Assembly (NCBI GenBank): GCA_011390345.1
Contig: JAABSP010000001.1
Span: forward strand, 1-64,000
DNA length: 64,000 nt
DNA from: Desulfobacteraceae bacterium
Lineage (GTDB): Bacteria > Desulfobacterota > Desulfobacteria > Desulfobacterales > JAABSP01
Reading direction: 5' to 3'
Every line of letters starts with the position of its first letter. The stretch's first letter is position 1. The notes under the pieces are model-generated. The model did not search any database, was not told the DNA's origin, and worked only from the letters and a program-made list of their open reading frames with translations. Positions 18,246-27,450 of this stretch are shown one piece after another. The translations under genes were made by a program, and so were the position numbers.

Positions 18246-18321
18246 TGGCTCCCCAGCGCGGACTCGAACCACGGACACGGTGGTTAACAGCCACCTGCTC
18301 TGCCGACTGAGCTACTGGGGA
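18246..18321 (-). tRNA. tRNA-Asn (GTT)
   Basis: The minus strand folds into a cloverleaf: acceptor TCCCCAG/CTGGGGA, D-loop with AGCTCAGTCGGCAGAGC, anticodon loop CTGTTAA giving anticodon GTT, T-arm GGTTCGAGTCC, discriminator G and an encoded CCA. 76 bases including CCA. Confidence 0.95.
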
Positions 18322-18347
18322 TCAATCAGCGTTCAACAAGAACCATA

Positions 18348-18376
18348 CTTATACCCACATTCGGGCTGTTTGTCAA
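18348..18376 (-). promoter_or_regulatory. Promoter of tRNA-Asn
   Basis: TTGACA (18376-18371) and TATAAG (18353-18348) with a 17-base spacer on the minus strand, 26 bases before the tRNA 5' end. Near-consensus sigma-70 promoter. Confidence 0.85.
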
Positions 18377-18396
18377 GAAAAAAAACATGATTTTTC

Positions 18397-20181
18397 TCAA
18401 TCCATCATCCGCACCCGGATGGAGAGTTCATCGAGCTGCTTTTTATCCGCATCAGAAGGCGCGTCGGTCATGAGGCAGGCCGCCTTCTGGGTCTTGGGAA
18501 AGGCGATCACGTCCCGGATGGAACTCTCCCGGCAGAGCAGCATGATAAGCCGGTCGAAGCCGAGCGCGATGCCGCCGTGGGGCGGGGCCCCGGAATCGAG
18601 GGCCGACAGGAGAAAGCCGAACTTCTCCTCGGATTCTTCGGGTTTCAGGCCGATGGCTTCAAATATCTTCCGCTGGATGTCGGTCCGGTGGACGCGGATG
18701 CTGCCGCCGCCCAGCTCGAAGCCGTTGAGGACCAGGTCGTAGGCTTTTGCCCGGACAGCGCCGGTGTCGGTCTCCAGCATCTCCATATCCTCATCCATGG
18801 GCGCGGTAAAGGGATGGTGGAGCGGATCGTACCGCTTCTCCGCGGGGTCGTATTCGGCCAGGGGGAACTCTGTGACCCAGGTGAAGGCGAATGCGTTCTC
18901 GTCGATCAGGCCGAGGCGCTTGCCGAGATGGTTCCGCAGATGGCCCAGGCTCTCGTTGACCACTTTTTCCGAATCCGCGCCGAAGAGAATCAGATCGCCC
19001 GGTTCGATGTTCAGCCGTTCGGTTATGGCCGCTTTCTCCGGATCGGAGAAGAACTTCGCGATGGGAGACTGCCACGCATCCTCCCGGACCTTGATCCAGG
19101 CCATCCCCTTTGCCTTGTAGATGGAGACGAACTCCGTCAGATCGTCCAGCTCTTTTCTGGAGAAGTCGATGCACCCCTTGGCGTTGATCGCCTTTACTAC
19201 GCCGCCGCTTTTGACCGCGCCGGCAAAGACCTTGAATCCCACATCCTTCATGATGTCGGAGAGGTCGGTCAGCTCCAGGTCAAAGCGGATGTCGGGCTTG
19301 TCCAGGCCGTATCGCGCGACCGATTCCGCGTAGGTGAGCCGGGGGAATGGCCGGGGGAGTTCGATCCCGCAGATCTCATCGAAGAGTTGTGCCATCATCC
19401 CCTCGGTCATCTCCATGATCTCCTCTTCGCCCACAAATGACATCTCCACGTCGATCTGGGTGAACTCCGGCTGCCGGTCCGCGCGCAGATCCTCGTCTCG
19501 GAAGCAGCGGACGATCTGATAGTATTTCTCGAAGCCTGCGATCATGAAGAGCTGCTTGAAGAGCTGGGGGGACTGGGGCAGCGCGTAGAACTTGCCCGGG
19601 TTGACCCGGCTCGGGACAAGATAGTCTCTGGCCCCTTCCGGGGTGGCCTTGGTGAGCATGGGGGTCTCCAGCTCCAGGAATCCGCTCTTGTTGAGATAGC
19701 TTCTCACGTTTTGGGCGGCCCGGTGGCGGGTGATCAGGTTCTTCTGGAGACGGGACCGGCGCAGGTCCACATGGCGGTATTTCAGCCTTACGTTTTCCGA
19801 AACGTCGATCCGGTCCTCGATGAGAAAGGGCGGGGTCTCCGCGGCGTTGAAGATCCGAAGCTCATTGACCATCACCTCGATGGTTCCGGTGGGGAGATTG
19901 GGATTGATCATCCCCTCGGGCCGGGGCTGAACCGTGCCGCGTACTCCAAGGACATATTCGTTTCGAAGGTCGTGCGCCTTTTCATGCACTTGGGGCTCGA
20001 TCTCGGGATTGAAGACCACTTGGGTGAGCCCCTCCCGGTCCCGCAGATCCACAAAGATCACGCCGCCATGATCCCGCCGGCGCTGAACCCATCCCATCAG
20101 CACCACCTCTTTTCCCACATCCGCTGTCCCCAACCGGTTGCAGTTATGGGTCCGCCGCATTTCGCCTAACTTGTCAGACAC
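18397..20181 (-). CDS. aspS: Aspartyl-tRNA synthetase
   Basis: A 594-residue class II synthetase of bacterial size. The N-terminal OB-fold ([26 protein letters not shown]), the class II core ([38 protein letters not shown]), the bacterial GAD insertion and the motif 3 segment ([14 protein letters not shown]) are all present. It charges tRNA-Asp, and possibly tRNA-Asn if the organism uses the amidotransferase route. GTG at 20181 has GGAG 8 bases upstream; the ATG at 20160 (MRRTHNC) is an alternative start. It lies 31 bases after hisS in the same operon. Confidence 0.96.
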   Translation of the reverse strand: MSDKLGEMRRTHNCNRLGTADVGKEVVLMGWVQRRRDHGGVIFVDLRDREGLTQVVFNPEIEPQVHEKAHDLRNEYVLGVRGTVQPRPEGMINPNLPTGTIEVMVNELRIFNAAETPPFLIEDRIDVSENVRLKYRHVDLRRSRLQKNLITRHRAAQNVRSYLNKSGFLELETPMLTKATPEGARDYLVPSRVNPGKFYALPQSPQLFKQLFMIAGFEKYYQIVRCFRDEDLRADRQPEFTQIDVEMSFVGEEEIMEMTEGMMAQLFDEICGIELPRPFPRLTYAESVARYGLDKPDIRFDLELTDLSDIMKDVGFKVFAGAVKSGGVVKAINAKGCIDFSRKELDDLTEFVSIYKAKGMAWIKVREDAWQSPIAKFFSDPEKAAITERLNIEPGDLILFGADSEKVVNESLGHLRNHLGKRLGLIDENAFAFTWVTEFPLAEYDPAEKRYDPLHHPFTAPMDEDMEMLETDTGAVRAKAYDLVLNGFELGGGSIRVHRTDIQRKIFEAIGLKPEESEEKFGFLLSALDSGAPPHGGIALGFDRLIMLLCRESSIRDVIAFPKTQKAACLMTDAPSDADKKQLDELSIRVRMMD

Positions 20182-20212
20182 TTCCTATACTCCTTATTTA
20201 AACCTGTAGAAA

Positions 20213-21469
20213 TTACGCCCCTATGATGTCGGCAAGGGTCTTTGGAAGGTTTTCCAAAGAGATCTCCTGCTGATCGCTGGTCTTCATGTTGCGCAGGACC
20301 GCAGCCCCGTTTTCGATCTCCTGCTCTCCGACGATCAATGTGTAGGCCGCATCGAGCCGGTCGGCCCGCTTCATCTGGCTCTTCAGGCTCCTGCCGGAGT
20401 AGTCGGTCTCGGCCCGTATGCTGGAGAGGGCAAGGGTGCAGATCCATTGGAAGGCCAGCCCAAGGCTTTTTTCCCCCAGCGCCGCGATGTAAATGTCCGG
20501 ATGGCGCACAAGACTTTCCGCCTTTGTCGGAACCAGTTCGGCCAGCCGGTCCAGGCCGATGGCAAATCCGGTGGCCGGAAGATCGGGGCCGCCGAGCAGT
20601 TTGATCAGGCCGTCATACCGGCCACCGCCTGCCACAGCGTTCTGCGCGCCGAGCGCACCGGTCAGGATTTCGAAGGTGGAGCGGGTGTAATAATCGAGCC
20701 CCCGAACCAGCCGCTTGTCCACCACAAAGGGGACATCGAGCCCCTCCAATGAAGCCTTTAAGGTCTCGAAATGATCAGCGCATTCGGTACAGAGGTGATC
20801 GGTGATGGCCGGCGCACCGGTTGCGGCCTCCCGGCATCCCGGGACTTTGCAGTCGAGAACCCGCAGGGGGTTTTTGTCCATGCGCCGCGTGCAGTCCGCG
20901 CAGAGGGCTTCGGCCCTGTCCGAAAGGAAGGCGATCAGCGCATTTCGAAAAGTCGGCCTGCATTCGGGGCAGCCCAGTGAGTTGACATGGGCTTCGATAT
21001 CCGTCACCTGCAGCCGCTTCAACAGCGTCATGAGCATGAAGATGAGCAGTGCATCCGCATTGGCCTCAGCCACGCCGAAGATCTCCGCGTTGATCTGGTA
21101 GAACTGCCGGTATCTCCCCTTCTGGGGCCGCTCTCTGCGGAACATGGGGCCGATGGTGTAGAATTTCTGGGCCGGGTCCGCGGCGTAGATCTTCTGCTGG
21201 ATATATGAGCGGACCACCGATGCGGTGGCCTCGGGCCGCAGGGTCAGCAGATCCCCTTTCCGGTCCGGAAACGTATACATCTCCTTTTCCACGATGTCCG
21301 TATCCTCGCCGATGCTTCGGGCAAAGAGTTCGGTCTTCTCCATGACCGGAATCCGGATCTCTTTGAATCCGAAATCGGAGAAGACGGAGATGGCCTCCTT
21401 TTCAATATACTGCCACAGCTCGGTCTCGCCGGGCAGAATGTCTCTGAATCCTCTGATGGATTGAATCAT
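20213..21469 (-). CDS. hisS: Histidyl-tRNA synthetase
   Basis: A 418-residue class II synthetase. Family signatures include RGFRDILPGE at the start, LRPEATASVVRSY, FYTIGPMFRRERPQKGRYRQFYQ (motif 2), LVRGLDYYTRSTFEI (the histidine A motif) and a C-terminal anticodon-binding domain. The zinc-like CPEC and CADC pairs in the middle insertion are unusual compared with E. coli HisS but occur in other bacteria. It is followed closely by aspS, a common pairing. The ribosome binding site before ATG 21469 is weak. Confidence 0.96.
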   Translation of the reverse strand: MIQSIRGFRDILPGETELWQYIEKEAISVFSDFGFKEIRIPVMEKTELFARSIGEDTDIVEKEMYTFPDRKGDLLTLRPEATASVVRSYIQQKIYAADPAQKFYTIGPMFRRERPQKGRYRQFYQINAEIFGVAEANADALLIFMLMTLLKRLQVTDIEAHVNSLGCPECRPTFRNALIAFLSDRAEALCADCTRRMDKNPLRVLDCKVPGCREAATGAPAITDHLCTECADHFETLKASLEGLDVPFVVDKRLVRGLDYYTRSTFEILTGALGAQNAVAGGGRYDGLIKLLGGPDLPATGFAIGLDRLAELVPTKAESLVRHPDIYIAALGEKSLGLAFQWICTLALSSIRAETDYSGRSLKSQMKRADRLDAAYTLIVGEQEIENGAAVLRNMKTSDQQEISLENLPKTLADIIGA

Positions 21470-21707
21470 CTTTTTTTGATTTAAAAATCCTGTTGGAATT
21501 GCGCCGGCCTTGGGCCGGATCGAATCCTGTTAAAAACAAAGCCTTATGTATTGTGTCTGGCTTCTCCTTCATAGTTACCGGCCCGATTGACAGGAAAACG
21601 GTATAAACGGTATTAATAGCCCAAGGCGACGCTGCAAGTCAATATCAATTATTTTCCGTTCCTGGATTCTGTTCCATCTCTTTCCAAATCATGATGAGGA
21701 GGTCCGG

Positions 21708-22124
21708 TTGCTCTGTATAGGCCATTTTTCATTCGATGAGATCGGCGCCAAAGCGGAATCCCGCCACGGCTATTTTACCTGCATTGTCGATGCCGGGGAT
21801 GCCCAGGCTGCGCTGCAGAAGTTCAAGGCGTGCATCGAGAAACTCAAAAAGAAGGGGGATCTCTTCGAAGGGGTTGCGGCCGTCTACCTGGAGGATATCA
21901 TTGAGGCCCGAAAAGTCCCTCATGAGGCCCTGATCACCCGGTTCCAGTCCTCGGCCGGGGCATTTCCGAGATCGGTGAGCTGCTGCCTCCCCCACGGAAA
22001 TACCGATGGACTTGCGGCATTCGGCTGGTCCGGGGGAGAGCGGTCAGAGACGGATGGGGAGGAATATGCCGAGGCCCAGGCTTTTCTCCGGTTTGACGAG
22101 GCCGAGGATGTCAGCTCCGGGTGA
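21708..22124 (+). CDS. Conserved-looking hypothetical protein
   Basis: A 138-residue ORF starting with TTG at 21708, preceded by a strong GAGGAGG site 5 bases away. The N-terminal half reads like a small alpha/beta domain (HGYFTCIVDAGDAQAALQKFKACIEKLKKKGDLFEG); the C-terminal third is Gly/Glu rich. No known domain was recognised. Its last 14 bases overlap the 3' end of the convergent kinase gene. The strong ribosome binding site supports a real gene. Confidence 0.6.
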   Translation: MLCIGHFSFDEIGAKAESRHGYFTCIVDAGDAQAALQKFKACIEKLKKKGDLFEGVAAVYLEDIIEARKVPHEALITRFQSSAGAFPRSVSCCLPHGNTDGLAAFGWSGGERSETDGEEYAEAQAFLRFDEAEDVSSG

Positions 22125-23451
22125 CGGCCCGGACGCTGTAGAATCCGCTGAAGTCCTGCCACCCGACAAAACCGAGATCCATGCTCACATACCAGGCCGC
22201 AATGAAGGACTTGTGGTCGCAGCTCCATAGACATTGCTGCCGCCGGTCAAAGACCGGCTCGATGCAGAAATCCCCCCGGGGATGTTCCGTCACCAGAGAG
22301 AGGAGTTCATCCACCGTGGGCAGGCGCCAGGTGTTCCGGCCCCCAAAACCTCGGCGGTTCAACCCTTCGATATAATCCTGAGCCGAGGGCCAGTTCATGG
22401 GATACTCGGAACCGGACTGCTGCCACAGCAGACCTGTAGCCCGGTCCGCCACGGTGTGTGATTTCGGGTTCGGATCAAAGTCATTTCGGATGAAGGTGAT
22501 GGGCCGCCAGAGTTCATCCACGGCAAATGTCTCCTGGCCATCTTTCATCGAAACCTTCAGACAGTCCCTTCGATGGAGGATCGGCTCTTTTTGCTCCCGG
22601 GGGAGGGGAACCGGATAGACCTGGCAGATCTTCTCCCGATCGGCCTCCCACTGGGCATTGAGGTTCTCCAGGACTTCGAGCATATCCGATGCCGAGGGAA
22701 AGCGGCGATAGGGGTTGGCTGATACGGCCTGTCCGATAAAACGGTCCCACTGCCAGTCCAGGTTCGGATTGAAGCGGCTGGGGGGGACATAGGGAGCGGC
22801 CGGCAGATTCCCGGTGAGCATCCGGTAGAGCATGACGCCGACCGAGTAGAGATCGGCCGAAGCATCCACCCGGTCCGGGTCATCGGACTGTTCCGGGGCC
22901 GAATACCAGGGAGAGCCGACCTTGAGGTTCTGAGGGCCGCCAAAGGTCTCCCCCCGCAGCTTGGAAAGGCCGAAGTCGCAGATCTTGACGGTATCGTAGG
23001 CTGTCATGAGGATGTTGAAGGGCTTGATGTCCCGGTGGATGATTCCGAAATGGTGGAGACAGGCCAGGCCCGAGAGGATCTGTCGTGTATACTCCACGGC
23101 CCGTTCCATCCGGATGATCCGGGAGGGCTGTTCGGTCCGGTAGGTCTCTCCGATGGTTGTCCCCAGATTATTGAAATAGTAGTCCATCAGATAGAAGGGA
23201 TTACCTTCCTGCTCGTCGAAATCGAGGATCTCCACGATGTTGGGATGTCTCAGGTTGGCCAGAGTGACGGCTTCGGAGATGAACCGCTTTCGGATGCGCT
23301 CCTTTCCCAGCAGGGAGACGAGATGGGGGTTGGGCTGCAGAAGCTTCAGCGCGGAGATTTTGCCCACCACCGGTATCCGCACCTTATAGACTTTGCCCAT
23401 GCCGCCGCGGCCCAGCATGCCCCGGACCTCATATTTACCGATTGTTTTCAT
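22111..23451 (-). CDS. Ser/Thr protein kinase with C-terminal DUF1566 domain
   Basis: A 446-residue cytoplasmic protein with no membrane segment. Residues about 7-270 form a Hanks-type kinase: glycine loop MLGRGGMGKVYKV, ALK lysine, catalytic loop HRDIKPFNIL, DFGLSKL and the APEQ/SADLYSVGVMLYRMLTG region. Residues about 330-446 form a DUF1566 (Lcl-type) domain with VADRATGLLWQQSGS, NRRGFGGRNTWRLPTVDEL and YSVRAVTR. DUF1566 is usually extracellular or on lectin-like proteins, so fusion to a soluble kinase suggests use as a ligand or substrate-binding module (inference). It lies 38 bases after a metallophosphoesterase gene, probably an operon. Confidence 0.88.
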   Translation of the reverse strand: MKTIGKYEVRGMLGRGGMGKVYKVRIPVVGKISALKLLQPNPHLVSLLGKERIRKRFISEAVTLANLRHPNIVEILDFDEQEGNPFYLMDYYFNNLGTTIGETYRTEQPSRIIRMERAVEYTRQILSGLACLHHFGIIHRDIKPFNILMTAYDTVKICDFGLSKLRGETFGGPQNLKVGSPWYSAPEQSDDPDRVDASADLYSVGVMLYRMLTGNLPAAPYVPPSRFNPNLDWQWDRFIGQAVSANPYRRFPSASDMLEVLENLNAQWEADREKICQVYPVPLPREQKEPILHRRDCLKVSMKDGQETFAVDELWRPITFIRNDFDPNPKSHTVADRATGLLWQQSGSEYPMNWPSAQDYIEGLNRRGFGGRNTWRLPTVDELLSLVTEHPRGDFCIEPVFDRRQQCLWSCDHKSFIAAWYVSMDLGFVGWQDFSGFYSVRAVTRS

Positions 23452-23489
23452 TCTGTTTCGATTTTCATCTTCTGTTTCGCTGCGGAGGG

Positions 23490-24230
23490 CTATCGGAGCC
23501 GCTCCCCGTGAATCCGGGGAAGCCCCGCGTCGTTGATTTTCTGAACGACTCGCTCGATGTCATAGGCGATGTATCGGACCCGGATCGAATGCTCTTCGGT
23601 CTCCCAGATTAGATATTTGGCCTTGTTGTTCCCGTCTCTGGGCTGGCCCACGCTTCCGGCGTTGATGATGTAGGCCCTATGATCGTCGAGCTGGATCAGC
23701 GGATCGGAGATCGGCTCGTAGAGGACATCTCCGTCATCCAGACAGACCCGGGAGAGTTCATGGGTGTGGCCCACAAAGCAGATGGGCGTCTCCATGGTCT
23801 CCTCCATCATCGCCAATGTCCGGATGAGGTTGACTTCCTTGACCTGGAACAGATAGGTGGACGAGGAGTTCGGGGGATAACCGTGGACGAACCGGGCTCC
23901 GTGGCGGACCAGAAACGGGGGAAGATCCCGAAGAAATGCGCGGGTTTCTGGCCGGATCATCTCGATGGTTTTCATCAAAGATGTCTTGGCAATGGGATTG
24001 AACCAGTTGAGATGGCGTGTGGGGCTTCCCACGGCACGGTCATGATTTCCCTGAACCGATGGGATTCCCCGCTCCCGAAGCAGAGAGACCGCGGCTTCCG
24101 GGTCCGGTCCATATCCGACATTGTCTCCCAGGGAGATGATCCCATCGACGACCTGCTTTTCGATATCGGAAAGAACCGCCCCAAAGGCCTCCAGGTTCGC
24201 GTGAACGTCGGAGATTACCGCTACTTTCAT
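23490..24230 (-). CDS. Metallophosphoesterase (calcineurin-like)
   Basis: A 246-residue enzyme with the metal-binding motifs VISDVHANLEA, LGDNVGYGPDP, GNHD and FVGHTH. It resembles YfcE/diadenosine tetraphosphatase-like and PP-type serine phosphatases of bacteria. The kinase gene downstream suggests it could be the opposing protein phosphatase, but a nucleotide substrate is equally possible. Start taken at 24230 behind GGGGAA; an in-frame ATG at 24266 has no ribosome binding site. Confidence 0.88.
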   Translation of the reverse strand: MKVAVISDVHANLEAFGAVLSDIEKQVVDGIISLGDNVGYGPDPEAAVSLLRERGIPSVQGNHDRAVGSPTRHLNWFNPIAKTSLMKTIEMIRPETRAFLRDLPPFLVRHGARFVHGYPPNSSSTYLFQVKEVNLIRTLAMMEETMETPICFVGHTHELSRVCLDDGDVLYEPISDPLIQLDDHRAYIINAGSVGQPRDGNNKAKYLIWETEEHSIRVRYIAYDIERVVQKINDAGLPRIHGERLR

Positions 24231-24395
24231 TTGTTCCCCGTTTCTATTCTCATCACTCTTATCCATACCATAACTGAACCCAATTCACAATGGAGGGCAG
24301 CAATGTCGATGTGAATTGCCGCGAAATCTTTCCAGCGGAATGAATATAGCCGATTTTTCTTGATCTTCCCGGCGCCCTTGGGTAAGGATGGAGGC

Positions 24396-25202
24396 ATGGA
24401 AACGAAAACAGACAGCCAAACCCAGAAACAGAAGCGCCTCCGGGTCTGCGTGCTCGCCAGCGGCAGCAAGGGCAACGCCATCTATGTCTCGGACGGGACC
24501 GCGTCGATTCTCATCGATGCGGGGCTTTCGGGAATCGAGATCGAACGGCGCATGGGGGCCCATCATCTCTGTCCGGAATCCCTCACGGCAATCCTTGTCT
24601 CCCATGAACATGCGGACCATGTCCGGGGGGTGGGGGTTCTCTCCCGGAGATACGGGCTGCCGGTCTACATGACAAAGCGGACACTTGCCGCTGCCGAGCC
24701 CCAGGTCCGAAAGCTCCATATGGCCTGTTCAATGGAGTGCGGCGCCCCTTTCAAAGTGGGTGCATTGACCATTCACCCCTTCTCCACCTCCCATGATGCA
24801 GACGATCCGGCCGGATTTACGGTGGGCCTCAACGGAACCAAAATCGGGATTGCCACCGATCTGGGGATCGCGACCGCGATGGTGAAGACCCACCTCTCCG
24901 GCTGCTCGCTTCTGGTGCTGGAGAGCAATCATGATCCTGAGATGCTGATGAACGGCCCCTATCCCTGGCATCTGAAACAGCGGATCAAGGGCCGAAAGGG
25001 GCATCTTTCCAACTTCGATACGCGGGATCTGCTGGGAAGTCTTCTCCACGACGGTCTCTCCCATGTGGTGCTAGCCCATCTGAGCGAGGAGAACAACACG
25101 CCGGAAAAGGCTTTGGCTGCGGTGGGGCCCTCCCTGAAGGATCGAAATGTCCAACTGGTTCCCGCGCTGCAAAGCCGGTGCGGAGATCTGATCCGCCTGT
25201 AG
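24396..25202 (+). CDS. Metallo-beta-lactamase-fold hydrolase (YycJ/WalJ-like)
   Basis: A 268-residue protein with the opening VCVLASGSKGNAIYVS, the zinc motif SHEHADH and an STSHDADDPAGF segment typical of the YycJ/WalJ group. Members are nuclease- or phosphodiesterase-like enzymes linked to DNA repair or cell-wall control. The ATG at 24396 follows AAGGATGGAGG. It is divergent from the phosphatase/kinase operon and single. Confidence 0.85.
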   Translation: METKTDSQTQKQKRLRVCVLASGSKGNAIYVSDGTASILIDAGLSGIEIERRMGAHHLCPESLTAILVSHEHADHVRGVGVLSRRYGLPVYMTKRTLAAAEPQVRKLHMACSMECGAPFKVGALTIHPFSTSHDADDPAGFTVGLNGTKIGIATDLGIATAMVKTHLSGCSLLVLESNHDPEMLMNGPYPWHLKQRIKGRKGHLSNFDTRDLLGSLLHDGLSHVVLAHLSEENNTPEKALAAVGPSLKDRNVQLVPALQSRCGDLIRL

Positions 25203-25287
25203 CCCCTTGTGCCGCGTTTTTCCGGCTCGGGTGAAACGGGGTTGAAACATTTTCCACCCAAAAAAAACAAAATGGAATATTTTTTTG

Positions 25288-25316
25288 TTGACGAAATCGA
25301 TTCCTCCGGATATCTA
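25288..25316 (+). promoter_or_regulatory. Possible sigma-70 promoter of the TSUP operon
   Basis: TTGACG at 25288-25293, 17-base spacer, then TATCTA at 25311-25316, which overlaps CTATAG. The -10 is weak. It leaves a leader of about 75 bases. Confidence 0.45.
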
Positions 25317-25400
25317 TAGAAAAGTTATGAGAAGGTTGCAAATTGTAGCGGCGCCCTTTTTGGGGCCAAACCAATTTTTTTCAAGATCAAGGAGGAACAG

Positions 25401-26345
25401 ATGGGAAAAAACGGCAGATACGCAATGGGGCTCTTTCTCTGCTGTACAGCGATCCTGCTGACGGCCGCCCCTGCCATCGCGCAGAACGGAATTGACAACG
25501 GGGGACATTCCTGGTGGTTCTGGCCGCTGCTGCTCTTTATCGTAACCTTTGTGATGGGCATCCTCGCGGTGCTCGGCGGCGTCGGCGGCGGCGTTCTCTT
25601 CGTGCCCATCATCAGCGGTTTCTTTCCGTTTCATCTTGATTTTGTCCGGGGCACGGGTCTTCTGGTGGCCCTCTCCGGGGCCCTTGCCGCAGGGCCCGGC
25701 CTGCTGAAGGCAAACCTGGCAAGCCTGCGCCTGGCCATTCCCGTTGCCCTGATCGCATCCTCCTGCGCGATCGTCGGGGCAATGATCGGCCTTGCCCTTC
25801 CCACCAATGTTGTGCAGATCGCGCTGGGGGCAACGATTCTGGGCATCTGCATCCTGATGCTCACCGCAAAGAAATCGACCATCCCCGATGTACCGGAGGC
25901 GGACAAACTCTCCTCCGCGCTGCGGATCTACGGCGTCTATTACGAGCCGAGCCTCAAGCAGAACATCAACTGGAAGGTGCATCGGACCCCGCTGGGGCTC
26001 TGCCTCTTCGTCATCATCGGCGTGATGGCCGGGATGTTCGGCCTCGGCGCAGGGTGGGCAAACGTACCGGTCCTGAACCTGCTCATGGGCGCGCCGTTGA
26101 AGATCAGTGTGGCCACCAGCAAATTTCTCCTCTCCATCACCGACACCTCGGCCGCCTGGATCTACATGAACAAGGGGTGCGTCATCCCCTTGATGGTGGT
26201 TCCGTCCCTCGTGGGGATCATGCTCGGCTCCTTTGTGGGGGTGCGGCTGCTGAAGGTGGCAAAGCCGACCTTCATCCGGTGGATGGTGATCGGTATTCTG
26301 GCGTTTGCGGGCCTCAAGGCCCTTCAGAAAGGGATCTTCGGATAA
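25401..26345 (+). CDS. TSUP (TauE/SafE) anion transporter
   Basis: A 314-residue inner-membrane protein. An export-like first helix (residues 7-27) is followed by the TSUP repeats: FVMGILAVLGGVGGGVLFVPII, LLVALSGALAAGPGL, and in the second half GVMAGMFGLGAGWANVPVLNLLMG and SLVGIMLGSFVGVRLLK. TSUP proteins move sulfite, sulfonates or other organic anions. A cytoplasmic loop of about 50 residues splits the repeats. AGGAGGAACAG precedes the ATG. It leads a run of co-oriented genes (DUF1634, CBS, sigma-54 activator, signalling genes). Confidence 0.9.
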   Translation: MGKNGRYAMGLFLCCTAILLTAAPAIAQNGIDNGGHSWWFWPLLLFIVTFVMGILAVLGGVGGGVLFVPIISGFFPFHLDFVRGTGLLVALSGALAAGPGLLKANLASLRLAIPVALIASSCAIVGAMIGLALPTNVVQIALGATILGICILMLTAKKSTIPDVPEADKLSSALRIYGVYYEPSLKQNINWKVHRTPLGLCLFVIIGVMAGMFGLGAGWANVPVLNLLMGAPLKISVATSKFLLSITDTSAAWIYMNKGCVIPLMVVPSLVGIMLGSFVGVRLLKVAKPTFIRWMVIGILAFAGLKALQKGIFG

Positions 26346-26428
26346 AAAAGTTCCCGCGGGAACAGACTACCGGGAAAAAGTACGATCCGAATTATAATAT
26401 CAGATTATAAAGATAATGGAGGCGTGAC

Positions 26429-26854
26429 ATGGAAAACAAGACGGATGTCTCCCTGGAGGCGAGCGAAGAGCAGTTGCTCTATGCGAAATTTCTGGAAGTC
26501 GGGATGTATGTGGGGCTGGCCATTCTGTTTATAACCTATTTTCTCTATATCTTCGGCATTATGGAGCCGTATATCCCTTTGTCGGAGGTCTCTCACTACT
26601 GGTCCCAGAATGTGGGGGACTATCTGCATGAGGCCAACATCAATGCGGGATGGTCCTGGGTGGGGATGGTCGGCTACGGCGACTTTATCAACTTCATCGG
26701 CATCGCGATCCTGGCCGGTGTCACCATCTTCTGCTATATTGCTATTATTCCGCTGCTCATCAGAACCGGAGACATGGTCTATGCCGTGATTGCCGCCCTC
26801 GAAGCGCTGGTTTTGATTCTGGCGGCCAGCGGCCTGATCACGGGCGGACACTAA
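26429..26854 (+). CDS. DUF1634-like membrane protein
   Basis: A 141-residue protein with three hydrophobic helices (about 24-48, 88-114 and 117-138). The second and third helices match the pattern of DUF1634 proteins, which are often encoded beside TSUP transporters; a partner role in that transporter is therefore likely but not shown. GGAGGCG lies before the ATG. It is 83 bases after the TSUP gene and 32 before the CBS gene. Confidence 0.7.
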   Translation: MENKTDVSLEASEEQLLYAKFLEVGMYVGLAILFITYFLYIFGIMEPYIPLSEVSHYWSQNVGDYLHEANINAGWSWVGMVGYGDFINFIGIAILAGVTIFCYIAIIPLLIRTGDMVYAVIAALEALVLILAASGLITGGH

Positions 26855-26886
26855 CCGGAACCCGGAGGACAAAGGAGGGAATAGAA

Positions 26887-27441
26887 ATGGCGCTGAAAGC
26901 AAAAGTCAAAGATCGGATGATCCCCCTGTCGAACTACTCGACGGTCTCCAAGGATGCGACACTGGAAGAGGCCGTGATGGCACTGCGGGGCTCCTTCTGC
27001 GAACTTGACAGCCAGTCCTGCACCGAAGCGGGCCACCGGACGATCCTCGCTATGGATGAGAGGGGAAATCTGGCCGGCATTCTCGATTTTGCCTCAATAC
27101 TAAGAACCCTGGTTCCCGAGGTGGCCGGAGACTGGTATCAGCGCCTCTCTTCTGCCGGGGTATCGACTGCCTTTGCCGAGGCCAATGCGGAGGGGCTCGA
27201 CGAGACCCATCTCGACCTCTACGAGCGGGTGCGGAAGAATGCTCGGGTCAAGGTGAGGGATATCATGCTCAAGGTCCGGGGGACCATCGAAGCCGATGCA
27301 AGCCTGATGGATGCGTTGAAAAAGATATTCAAAAACCGGATCTCCAAGCTGCCGGTGATGGAGAACGGAAAACTCGCGGGAGTGCTGCGGGATACGGATC
27401 TTTTTCTGGCGGTAGCTGAAATCCTTGAAGAGAAGTCCTGA
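26887..27441 (+). CDS. CBS-domain protein
   Basis: A 184-residue protein with two CBS motifs: VKDRMIPLSNYSTVSKDATLEEAV at the start and VKVRDIMLKVRGTIEADASL near residue 120, the latter ending SKLPVMENGKLAGVLRDTDLF. It should bind adenine nucleotides and may gate the adjacent transporter. AAAGGAGG precedes the ATG at 26887. The sigma-54 activator begins 9 bases after its stop, so they are cotranscribed. Confidence 0.88.
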   Translation: MALKAKVKDRMIPLSNYSTVSKDATLEEAVMALRGSFCELDSQSCTEAGHRTILAMDERGNLAGILDFASILRTLVPEVAGDWYQRLSSAGVSTAFAEANAEGLDETHLDLYERVRKNARVKVRDIMLKVRGTIEADASLMDALKKIFKNRISKLPVMENGKLAGVLRDTDLFLAVAEILEEKS

Positions 27442-27450
27442 TCGCATCGA

